This document shows positions 1-8,257 of a stretch of DNA of 8,286 nucleotides, one piece after another (positions within the stretch are counted from its first letter, which is position 1; each line of letters opens with the position of its first letter). The notes below the pieces were generated by a model. That model saw nothing but the letters and a program-made list of their open reading frames with translations, did no database searches and was not told where the DNA came from. This stretch comes from Gammaproteobacteria bacterium. Lineage in GTDB: Bacteria > Pseudomonadota > Gammaproteobacteria > Chromatiales > Chromatiaceae. The position numbers and the translations under genes were made by a program. The stretch covers positions 1 to 8,286 of the forward strand of contig JADGBD010000079.1 of assembly GCA_015231665.1 (NCBI GenBank), written 5' to 3'.

Positions 1-11
1 GCGATTCATAA

Positions 12-248
12 TCTACCCATTCAGGATCTATATCTAATCCACATTGGTTACATAACGAAACCGACAATGCCACCATTGCCGAACACTTCAATACCCTGCA
101 TGAAATGGTTTCGAGCCTGTATCAGACCGCCGGATTGTTCATCGACCATTGCGAAACCCGACTGGGAATTTGCCCGGAACACGCGGATTTTGAGTCGGAA
201 TTCCGGCAGATTGCAAAAGTCGGCGCTGACACTATCCCGCCTGCATAA
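12..248 (+). other. Possible 3' remnant of an unidentified gene, no start codon
   Basis: This frame is open for 78 codons between a TAA at 9-11 and a TAA at 246-248. From about base 36 the translation reads like a soluble, mixed-charge protein (a stretch around NETDNATIAEHFNTLHEM, ending VGADTIPPA), with three cysteine/histidine-rich points but no motif I recognise. There is no ATG, GTG or TTG before the ATG at 105, which would give only 47 residues and has no visible ribosome binding site. GC content is clearly lower here than in the rest of the window. A truncated or frameshifted gene end is one reading; a chance open frame is the other. Overlapping frames on both strands (67-366 plus, 364-122 minus) look less protein-like. 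The rest of 1-317 shows nothing else that I can support, including no terminator for the GT4 gene ending at 318. Confidence 0.25.
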
Positions 249-317
249 TCACAGGATGTTCCGACAGCCGACCCAGCCTGACATGGGAGCGCTCTCCGGG
301 ACAGTTGATAGTCCAGG

Positions 318-1526
318 TTATCGCCCATGTTGCCGATGGGGTCCTTGGCGAATGATCTCGGCATAGTAATCGAGCATGCGCTCGGCCATGCGTCCTGCCG
401 ACCATTGCTGGGCGTAGGCCTTGCCCTCGGCGCTCAGGCGCTGGGCCAGTTCCTGATCCCGCAGCAGGCGCACCAGTTTGGCGCTGAAGTCCGTCACATC
501 TTCCTCTGCCACCAGCGCCCCCTGACCGGCATCGAGGATGTCGCGGGTGCCCATGACGGCGGTGGAGACCACCGGCACCCCCAGGGCCATGGCTTCAAGC
601 AGCACCAGACCCTGGGTCTCGGTGCGGGAGGAGAAGACGAAGGCATCGCCGGCCAGGTAGCAGTCATCCAGCTCGGCGCCGCGGGCCAGATAGCCGACGA
701 AGCGCACTTGCTGACTCAGCCCCAGCTGCTCCGCCTGTTGCTGCAGATGGGCGCGGGCCGGGCCCTCACCGGCCAGCACCAGGAGGATGTCAGGGATTTG
801 CTGGCGTACCTGGGCGAGCACTTCCAGGAGAAAGCCGATGTTCTTCTCAAAGGCCAGGCGGCCGATGTGCACCAGCACCGGCCGCTGCGGGTCTATGCCC
901 TGGCTTTGGCGAAAGCGCTGGCGATCTCCCTGGCTGAATTCCGGCAGGTAGATGCCGGTGGGAATGATTTCGGCGCGGTTGCTGACCCCGTAATTGCGCA
1001 GGGTCTCCAGCATGGGTCGGGAGGGAACCACCAGGGCGTCCACGGCGTTGCACTGGGAGCGGGAAAAGTGCCGGGCGGCCCAGCGCAGCCCGTTTTTAGG
1101 CAGCCAAGGGATGTAGTTGAACAGGTATTCCTCAAAGAAGGTGTGATAGCTCTCCACCACCGGAACTCGTAGGCGGCGCGCAATCCCCAGCCCCAGATAG
1201 TGAGCGGCAAAGGGGGTGTGGATGTGGACCAGATCGAAATCCCCCGGTCGCAGCTTGTGGCCCCAGCGGCGCAGGGCGCCGAGGTGGAGGAAGCGATCCT
1301 CCGGGTCCATGGGGATCACCCGTGCGGGGATGCGAATCAGGCCCGCATCCTCGCTGGAGCCGGATTTGGGTCCGGTGTCAGGTCCGATACCGGGGCCAGC
1401 GTAGTCCGGGCAGACCAGGCTGACCTCATGGCCGCGGGCAAGAAACTCACGGCGAAAGGTCTGAATGGAGGTGGAAACCCCGTTGATGCGGGGAAAATAG
1501 ACATCCGAGATTTTGAGAATACGCAC
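318..1526 (-). CDS. GT4-family glycosyltransferase, diacylglycerol glucosyltransferase-like
   Basis: This 402-residue protein is a retaining GT-B fold glycosyltransferase of family GT4, probably cytoplasmic and membrane-associated. The N-terminal acceptor domain begins with the typical MRILKISDVYFPRINGVS, whose glycine lies in the first loop. SYHTFFEEYLFNYIP at 126-140 resembles the HT-x-EdYxHYiP signature of UDP-glucose:1,2-diacylglycerol 3-alpha-glucosyltransferase-like members. The donor domain has IGRLAFEKN (221-229), with R223 and K228 expected to contact the nucleotide-sugar phosphates, and an intact E-x7-E motif (E303, E311). Residues 43-60 are a Gly/Pro/Asp/Ser-rich insert of low complexity. 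The start is GTG at 1526; it places the family-typical N-terminus exactly, although no good Shine-Dalgarno sequence precedes it. The gene lies 133 bases after the histidine kinase on the same strand and may be co-transcribed. The family call is firm. The acceptor is inferred; mannosyl or other sugar transfer to a lipid or polysaccharide is possible. Confidence 0.9.
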   Translation of the reverse strand: MRILKISDVYFPRINGVSTSIQTFRREFLARGHEVSLVCPDYAGPGIGPDTGPKSGSSEDAGLIRIPARVIPMDPEDRFLHLGALRRWGHKLRPGDFDLVHIHTPFAAHYLGLGIARRLRVPVVESYHTFFEEYLFNYIPWLPKNGLRWAARHFSRSQCNAVDALVVPSRPMLETLRNYGVSNRAEIIPTGIYLPEFSQGDRQRFRQSQGIDPQRPVLVHIGRLAFEKNIGFLLEVLAQVRQQIPDILLVLAGEGPARAHLQQQAEQLGLSQQVRFVGYLARGAELDDCYLAGDAFVFSSRTETQGLVLLEAMALGVPVVSTAVMGTRDILDAGQGALVAEEDVTDFSAKLVRLLRDQELAQRLSAEGKAYAQQWSAGRMAERMLDYYAEIIRQGPHRQHGR

Positions 1527-1567
1527 AGTGCTGCAGGCCGCGGTTGAAAGGCGCCAAGACTAGCCGA

Positions 1568-1599
1568 GGGGGATTGCACTATTGCGACACTGGGGGATT
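1568..1599. repeat. Direct repeat of GGGGGATT in the GT4 leader
   Basis: GGGGGATT occurs at 1568-1575 and again at 1592-1599, 24 bases apart start to start (about two helical turns). Read on the minus strand, the direction of the GT4 gene, it is AATCCCCC twice, ending about 40 bases before the GTG start. It could be a pair of regulator half-sites, or chance. Confidence 0.3.
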
Positions 1600-1606
1600 T
1601 TTTAGT

Positions 1607-1641
1607 GGCCAGCGGCCAGCCTTCGGTGGTCAGCCGTCAGC
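1607..1641. repeat. Heptanucleotide tandem repeat array
   Basis: Five consecutive 7-base units lie in perfect register: GGCCAGC (1607), GGCCAGC (1614), CTTCGGT (1621, divergent), GGTCAGC (1628) and CGTCAGC (1635). Four fit the consensus SGYCAGC. The array is flanked by TTTTTT (1598-1603) and TTTTT (1642-1646). It sits entirely between genes, 18 bases beyond the histidine kinase stop codon. The first units form a small perfect hairpin, TGGCC-AGC-GGCCA at 1606-1618, but no T-run follows it directly on either strand, so I do not call a terminator. Function is unknown. Such arrays are usually dispersed intergenic repeats, which cannot be tested in one window. Confidence 0.7.
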
Positions 1642-1659
1642 TTTTTGGGTTGGACGCGC

Positions 1660-3804
1660 TCAAGCAGAATCCAGGGCATCCCCCAGCAGCTTGGCGGCGG
1701 TGTCGAAGTCAAATCCCTGGATGGCGCTGTCCAGGGCCTGATATTGCTCCGGGCTGAGGAATTCAAGCTGCGGGCCGGCCTCGTGCCAGAGGCTTTGGGC
1801 CTGCCAGAGACTTTGGCGCAGCAGGCCGCGGAGCTCTTCGCCAAGCTGGCGCTGTTGCGCCGGCTCCAGGCTGGCGGCGGGCTCTGGTCTGGGTGCCTGG
1901 CCGGGGCTCATGGGGATTTCGACCCAGAACAGGCTGCCCTTGCCGGGCTCGCTGTCAAAGCCAATCTCGCCGGCCATCAGGCGCACCAGGCGCTGGCACA
2001 GGGCCAGACCGAGGCCGGTGCCGCCGTGCTGGCGGGTGGAGCTGGGGTCGGCCTGATTGAACAGCTGGAACAGGCTGTCCTTGAGCTCGGCGGGCACGCC
2101 TATGCCCTGATCGCGCAGCTCAAAGCGCAGGCGCAGCACCCGGCTGCCGCTGTCGAGTTTGCGCAGGCGCAGCTGCACCGGCTTGGCGTTGGAGAATTTG
2201 ATGGCGTTATCCAGCAACTCGCCGAGCACCTGACCAAGACGCTGGGCATCGGCGTGCAGCCAGAGGGGGATGGACTCATCCTGCTCCAGGATCAGCCGCG
2301 GTGGCTCGCCGGGCAGGCCGCGCTCCTGCTGCAGTTGCTCGAGCAGCTCGGCGAGATCGAAATCCACCTCATGCAGCTGCATCTGCCCGGCCTCCAGCTG
2401 GACGGTGTCGAGCAGGTTGTTGATCAGATGCAGGAGCTGATAGCCGGCCTGTTCGATCCGCTCCGGGCGATCGTCCTCTGCGCCGGGCTCCGCCGGCCGG
2501 AGTTTGAGCAGCTGGCTAAAGCCGATGATGTGATTCAGCGGCGTGCGCAGCTCGTGGCTCATGTTCGCCAGTAACTGGCTCTTGGCGCGGTTGGCGCTCT
2601 CGGCAGCGTCTCGCGCCGCCGCCAGCTCACGGGTGCGGGCGAGCACCCGCTCCTCCAGGTGATCGCGATAACGGGTCAGCTCGCTGTTGGCCTCGAGCAG
2701 GGCCTGGTTGGCTGCCTGGGTCTCGTCCCGCGCCTGCTCCAGCTGGCGCTGGCGGCGCTCGCTATCTTCCATGTAGGTCTGCCGGGCCTCGGCCAGGCGC
2801 TCCACCATCTGGTCGAACTTGCCCGCCAGCAGGCCCAGCTCGTCCTGCCGCTGAAGCTCCAGGCGGGCGCTGAGATCACCGCTCTGTCCCACCGCCAGGG
2901 CATGCTCGGTCACCCGACGCAGGGGCAGCAGCACCAGCCGGCGCAGGCTCAGGCCGAGCACCAGCATGATCAGCAGGGCGGCGGTCAGCTGGCTGATGAG
3001 GGCAAATTGGATGGCGGCCTGGCCCTGGGCGCTGATGTCGCGGGGCAGCTCGATCTGCAGCAGAGCCAGGGGCCGCCCCTGCAGGTCGCGGAGCAGGCGA
3101 TAAACCAGGTTGTGCTGGTCTTCGCTGCGCACCAGGCTGGCGTTTGGCTCCTGCAGCGCAGTGAGGATGCTGGGGTCGGGACTGAAGCGCTGCAGGTCCT
3201 GGATGCTGAGCTTGACCTGGGTCTGGGCGGAGAGTGCCAGCGGGTCGAGAAACCGACCCTGGATCAGGCTGCCTTGCACCGGGCCCTGGCGATCGCTGGT
3301 GAGAATCGGCTGGGCGGCAACCAGCATCGGCCCCATCTCAGTGCTGATCAGGCCAGATTGGCCGCCGGTGGGGTCGCTGATCCGGCTCAGGGGGCTTTGC
3401 GCCAGCTCATCGGCCAGACCGGGGATGTGGGTGTAGCGCTGGCTCTGCAGGTCGTAACTGTTGCCCCAGACTTCATCGCCCTGCTGGTTGTAGATGTAGA
3501 AGATGTTGCCGCGCATGTTTTCCATCACCTGCAGGCCCAGGTTGGAATTGACGTAATCCAGGTTGTTGTCCTGGACGTAGCGGTAGGTGTCGTCCCAGCT
3601 GGCCCAGTCGGTGGCGGAGATGGCCAGATGCTCCAGTTCGCGCTCAATGGCCTGGATCACCCGCTCCATGTGGCGCTCGGCCTCGGCCTGTTCGAGGGCC
3701 TGGAAACTGGGCAGAATCAGCCACTGCTGGGCACCGTATCCGGCCAGACTCAGGGCCAGAAACACGGAAAAGATCAGCAGCAGAACTTTGCGTTGCAGAG
3801 ACAA
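1660..3804 (-). CDS. Membrane sensor histidine kinase, CHASE4-HAMP-HisKA-HATPase
   Basis: This 714-residue inner-membrane kinase would sense a periplasmic signal and autophosphorylate. A first membrane helix lies at about 7-28. A periplasmic domain (about 35-255) carries TDWASWDDTYRYV at 65-77, typical of CHASE4. A second helix lies at about 265-287, followed by HAMP (about 288-340) and a long charged coiled coil (about 335-408). The HisKA domain has the phosphoacceptor H417 in SHELRTP. The ATPase domain has the N-box with N533 (LLDNAIKF), the G1 box DQGIG (565-569), the F-box LFQLFNQAD and the G2 box GGTGLGL (594-600). All catalytic motifs are intact. An 80-residue helical tail follows (about 635-714, ending near GFDFDTAAKLL); it resembles the tails that often end hybrid kinases after a receiver, but no receiver is present. 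The start is TTG at 3804, with a weak AGG very close upstream; it gives the usual MSLQRKVLLL N-terminus. No response regulator lies in the window. The gene lies 101 bases after the glucan synthase on the same strand. Ligand and target are unknown. Confidence 0.95.
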   Translation of the reverse strand: MSLQRKVLLLIFSVFLALSLAGYGAQQWLILPSFQALEQAEAERHMERVIQAIERELEHLAISATDWASWDDTYRYVQDNNLDYVNSNLGLQVMENMRGNIFYIYNQQGDEVWGNSYDLQSQRYTHIPGLADELAQSPLSRISDPTGGQSGLISTEMGPMLVAAQPILTSDRQGPVQGSLIQGRFLDPLALSAQTQVKLSIQDLQRFSPDPSILTALQEPNASLVRSEDQHNLVYRLLRDLQGRPLALLQIELPRDISAQGQAAIQFALISQLTAALLIMLVLGLSLRRLVLLPLRRVTEHALAVGQSGDLSARLELQRQDELGLLAGKFDQMVERLAEARQTYMEDSERRQRQLEQARDETQAANQALLEANSELTRYRDHLEERVLARTRELAAARDAAESANRAKSQLLANMSHELRTPLNHIIGFSQLLKLRPAEPGAEDDRPERIEQAGYQLLHLINNLLDTVQLEAGQMQLHEVDFDLAELLEQLQQERGLPGEPPRLILEQDESIPLWLHADAQRLGQVLGELLDNAIKFSNAKPVQLRLRKLDSGSRVLRLRFELRDQGIGVPAELKDSLFQLFNQADPSSTRQHGGTGLGLALCQRLVRLMAGEIGFDSEPGKGSLFWVEIPMSPGQAPRPEPAASLEPAQQRQLGEELRGLLRQSLWQAQSLWHEAGPQLEFLSPEQYQALDSAIQGFDFDTAAKLLGDALDSA

Positions 3805-3818
3805 AAACCTAACTTACC

Positions 3819-3844
3819 TGGTCGGATGAGGTGGTCGGATTGAG
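3819..3844. repeat. Imperfect 13-base tandem duplication upstream of the kinase
   Basis: TGGTCGGATGAGG (3819-3831) is followed at once by TGGTCGGATTGAG (3832-3844), with 10 of 13 bases the same and the first nine identical. It lies 15-40 bases before the TTG start of the histidine kinase, in the 101-base gap after the glucan synthase. On the minus strand the shared core is ATCCGACCA. It could be a regulator site or a replication-slippage duplication. Nothing else stands out in this gap, and no hairpin with a T-run is visible. Confidence 0.4.
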
Positions 3845-3905
3845 TGGCCGGGTTGGGCTGCTGCGACAGCCGGAGCGGACCGACACTAACAAAATCGACC
3901 AAGGG

Positions 3906-6539
3906 CTACAAGCTGGAGGGGCTTTTGCTGGCCTTTGGCGGATTCTGCTCCAGGCTGTGCATGACCCCGACCCAGGAGGCCGGCAAGCGCGGCAGGCCGC
4001 TGATGATTGCCATCAGACCGGTGGCGGCGTAGGCAATGCTCTGTATGCCCAAGGCCAGCGTCCAGATCTGGATGTCCAGCATGTCGCTGTCTTCCCGCAG
4101 AAACAGCACCCCCAGGCTGGAGAGGGTCAGGGCGAAGAAGAACAGCAATTCCTCGCGCGAGTCCAGCAGCGCCTGCCAGACGGCATTGCTGCTGGCATGT
4201 TTCGGCGTGCGGAAGAAGCCGATCTTGCGCGTGACAAAGCCGGTGAGCATGGCCCGCGAGATCACATGGGACAGGGCCAGCCCGGCGATGCCCGCGGCTA
4301 TGCTCTGGCGCCAGCTGGCCTGCACCCGGCGGCGGTAGAGCAGGAACATCTTGGTCACCTTGAAGACGAACAGGGAGAGCGGCAACACGGCAAACACCAT
4401 GCTCGGCGGGGCGACTTCTTCGGGGAAGTAGATCATCGCCAGCGACCAGGCGATGGCCGCCAGGTTGAACGCCAGGTTGAAGCCATCCGCCAGCCAGGGC
4501 AGCCAGCCGGCGAGAAAATGATAGCGCTGGCCGCGGGTCAGCTTGCTGTCGCCAAAGCCGAGCAGGGCGCCGAGGTGCTGGCGCATGATCAGCACCGCGC
4601 CATAGGCCCAACGGAAGCGCTGCTTCTTGAAGTCCAGCAGGGTGTCGGGCATCAGCCCCTGGCCGTAGCCCTTGGCGATGTAAGTAGCGCTGTAGCCCTT
4701 TTGGAAGATGCGCAGGCCCAGCTCGGCATCCTCGGTGATGCACCATTCGGCCCAGCCGCCGACCTCTTCGAGCACCCGCCGGCGCACCAGGGTCATGGTG
4801 CCGTGCTGGATGATGGCATTGCGCTCGTTGCGGGTGATCATGCCGATCTGGAAGAAGCCGCGGTACTCCGCCAGACACATGGCCTTGAAGGCGTTCTCAG
4901 CGCCATCGCTGTAATCCTGCGGGGCCTGGACTATGGCCATGTTGGCATCGTGGAACAGGGGCACCAGCTCCCGCAGCCAGTTGCGCGTGACCCGGTAATC
5001 GCTGTCGATCACCGCCACCACCTCGGCCTCGGGGTGGGTCTCGCGCAGGGCAAAGTTGAGCGCGCCGGCCTTGAAGCCGGACAGCGGGTCCACATGAAAG
5101 AAGCGAAACCGCGGCCCCAGTTGCTGGCAGTGGGCCTCCACCGGCTGCCAGACCGCGGGGTCCTTGGTGTTGTTGTCGATCACCAGCACCTCGAAGTTGC
5201 TGTAATCCAGCGCGGCCAGGGCGTCGAGGGTCTGCTTGAGCATCTCCGGCGGCTCGTTGTAGGCCGGCACATGGATCGACACCAGCGGCTGGGGGCCGTC
5301 GCAGTCGATGCAGGGTTCGGGGGCGCGGCGCCAATTCTTCAGCCAGATGGCCTCGGCCAGCTCATGGGCCTCGGCCAGGAGGACGATGATCACCCCGAGC
5401 ACGGCAATGAACAGCATCACCCCCACCGCCAGACTGGCGGCGGTGAGGTACTGATTGGAGTAGTCGTAGAGCATCCACACCGCAAAGGTGGTGATGGAGT
5501 AGGCGATCAGGGCGAGGAAACTGCTGCCGGAGCGGCTGATCCCCTGGCTGTCGCGGAACAGCAGGGCGAGCAGGCCGATGGAGAAAATCACGCTGATCAG
5601 CGCCAGACCATGCCATTCGGGAATGCGCACCACCGGCGCGGTGAAGGCAAACTTGGCCTCCCGGTCGGTGTTGTAGACCCCCCAGTAGCTGCCGGCCTCA
5701 CCCTCCAGATCCTGTTTCCAGCGCTGGTCGAAGGCCTCCATCAGGTAATAGGTGTAACCGCGCTCTTCGGCGAGGGCGAGAAACCGGCGCAGGAACTTGG
5801 CCTGATTGGCCTGGCTGGCCACCGCGCCGTGGCGCAGGCGGCCTTTGCTCGGCCAGCCCACCTCACCGATGATGATCGGCTTGTTGGGGTAGGCCTTCTG
5901 CAGCTCCTCATAGCGCATCGCCACATAGTCCACCGCCTCTTCCACCGGCACCCCTTCCCAGTAGGGCAGCAGATGCACGGTGATGAAGTCCACCGCCTCC
6001 ACCAGCTTGGGGTACTTGAGCCAGACGTGCCAGGGCTCGGCGGTACTGATCGGCGCCCAGACCGCGGAGTGAACCTTGCGGATGTGCTCGATCATCTGCT
6101 CCGGGGTCTGATCGCCGCGCAGAATGGTTTCGTTACCGACGATGACTCGGACGATCTGGCTGTGGCTGGTGTTGAAGATGCGGATCAGCTCATTGATCTC
6201 GCGCTCGTTGTCCTCGGGGTTGGGGTTGATCCAGGCACCGAGGGTGACATTGAGCCCGTGGCCGCGGGCCAGCTCGGGGATCTGGCCGAGATTGTCCTCG
6301 ACGCTGTAGGTGCGGATGGCGTGGGCATCGCCGGCGAGCAGGGCGAGGTCTTCATCGATCTCGGAAATGCTGGGGAAGATCTTTTTGCTCGGGTCGGTGA
6401 CATCGCGCATGGGCGAGAAGGCAAAGCCCTCGATCTTGGCCGGCCAGGGCGGTTCTATGTCCGGCTGATTGACCAGCGCCCAGGCGGCGGCGGTGAGTAT
6501 CGCCATCAAAACGGTGATGAATTTGCTGTAGTGATTCAT
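3906..6539 (-). CDS. ndvB: GH17-GT2 membrane beta-1,3-glucan synthase (NdvB-like)
   Basis: This 877-residue protein joins a glucan-remodelling domain to a glucan synthase. A signal-anchor helix (about 7-23) is followed by a GH17 domain (about 35-300) with both expected catalytic glutamates: E137 in VIVGNE (acid/base) and E226 in IIIGEVGWPS (nucleophile). Membrane helices lie at about 310-328, 338-358 and 365-391. The cytoplasmic GT2 domain (about 415-650) shows VPAYNEPPEML, D455, the DSD motif (D512, D514), TED (602-604) and QRFRW (640-644), the complete D,D,D,QxxRW set of processive synthases. Four or five further helices follow (about 678-705, 712-735, 747-767, 797-815, 825-848). The layout and length match the Pseudomonas aeruginosa NdvB type, which makes periplasmic cyclic beta-1,3-glucans; GH17 domains of this type act as transglycosylases. 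It is unrelated in architecture to the much larger rhizobial cyclic beta-1,2-glucan synthase of the same name. The ATG at 6539 precedes a good signal anchor but has no nearby Shine-Dalgarno; GAGG lies 17 bases upstream. The product linkage and ring form are inferred. Confidence 0.93.
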   Translation of the reverse strand: MNHYSKFITVLMAILTAAAWALVNQPDIEPPWPAKIEGFAFSPMRDVTDPSKKIFPSISEIDEDLALLAGDAHAIRTYSVEDNLGQIPELARGHGLNVTLGAWINPNPEDNEREINELIRIFNTSHSQIVRVIVGNETILRGDQTPEQMIEHIRKVHSAVWAPISTAEPWHVWLKYPKLVEAVDFITVHLLPYWEGVPVEEAVDYVAMRYEELQKAYPNKPIIIGEVGWPSKGRLRHGAVASQANQAKFLRRFLALAEERGYTYYLMEAFDQRWKQDLEGEAGSYWGVYNTDREAKFAFTAPVVRIPEWHGLALISVIFSIGLLALLFRDSQGISRSGSSFLALIAYSITTFAVWMLYDYSNQYLTAASLAVGVMLFIAVLGVIIVLLAEAHELAEAIWLKNWRRAPEPCIDCDGPQPLVSIHVPAYNEPPEMLKQTLDALAALDYSNFEVLVIDNNTKDPAVWQPVEAHCQQLGPRFRFFHVDPLSGFKAGALNFALRETHPEAEVVAVIDSDYRVTRNWLRELVPLFHDANMAIVQAPQDYSDGAENAFKAMCLAEYRGFFQIGMITRNERNAIIQHGTMTLVRRRVLEEVGGWAEWCITEDAELGLRIFQKGYSATYIAKGYGQGLMPDTLLDFKKQRFRWAYGAVLIMRQHLGALLGFGDSKLTRGQRYHFLAGWLPWLADGFNLAFNLAAIAWSLAMIYFPEEVAPPSMVFAVLPLSLFVFKVTKMFLLYRRRVQASWRQSIAAGIAGLALSHVISRAMLTGFVTRKIGFFRTPKHASSNAVWQALLDSREELLFFFALTLSSLGVLFLREDSDMLDIQIWTLALGIQSIAYAATGLMAIISGLPRLPASWVGVMHSLEQNPPKASKSPSSL

Positions 6540-6612
6540 GCCGGGGGTCGATGCAGCCTCGTAATGGCGGGAGGAAATCGGGTTGGGCTGGGTCGGTCTG
6601 CCATAGAAATCA

Positions 6613-6639
6613 TTTATAAACAGACGATTGAAACCTCAA
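6613..6639 (-). promoter_or_regulatory. Candidate promoter for the glucan synthase gene
   Basis: On the minus strand TTGAGG (6639-6634) and TATAAA (6618-6613) are 15 bases apart, about 74 bases before the ATG at 6539. The spacing is shorter than the sigma-70 optimum of 17, so the call is weak. An imperfect dyad, ACCTTAGGTTGAGGT with ACCT/AGGT arms, overlaps the -35 element and could bind a regulator. This local stretch is AT-rich compared with its surroundings. Confidence 0.3.
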
Positions 6640-6703
6640 CCTAAGGTCAAGTCGGGCGGCAGTTTACTCCTGAAGGCCAGTTTCATAAAGCGGTAACCTT
6701 TGA

Positions 6704-8257
<1,554 letters not shown>

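Noticed and set aside
327..1172. Plus-strand open frame opposite the GT4 gene
   Set aside because: It is a shadow of the GT4 gene, whose E-x7-E and donor-site motifs are intact on the minus strand.
1598..1646. Rho-independent terminator after the histidine kinase
   Set aside because: The TGGCC-AGC-GGCCA hairpin is short, and on the minus strand it is followed by CTAAAAAAT rather than a T-run.
1645..3843. Long plus-strand open frames opposite the histidine kinase (1645-2574 and 2659-3843)
   Set aside because: Their leucine/glutamine/alanine-rich translations are what the reverse complement of the kinase gives. The kinase has all canonical boxes.
3906..6539. Assignment to the rhizobial cyclic beta-1,2-glucan synthase family
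   Set aside because: That protein is about three times longer with a GH94 domain. This one has GH17 plus GT2 and fits the pseudomonad beta-1,3-glucan type.
3849..6590. 12-base direct repeat CGGGTTGGGCTG on both sides of the glucan synthase (3849-3860 and 6579-6590), considered as an insertion footprint
   Set aside because: One or two 12-base matches are expected by chance in about 8.3 kb of G-rich DNA, and no transposase or terminal inverted repeats are present.
3831..6644. 937-codon open frame on the plus strand opposite the glucan synthase
   Set aside because: The minus-strand frame encodes complete GH17 and GT2 domains with all catalytic residues. The plus-strand translation is rich in Gly, Ala, His, Gln and Asp with no domain, typical of the antisense of a high-GC gene.
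6613..6652. MerR/SoxR-type promoter with TTGACC and a central dyad
   Set aside because: Such promoters have the dyad within a 19-20 base spacer. Here TTGACC is 26 bases from TATAAA, and the dyad arms are only four bases plus scattered matches.
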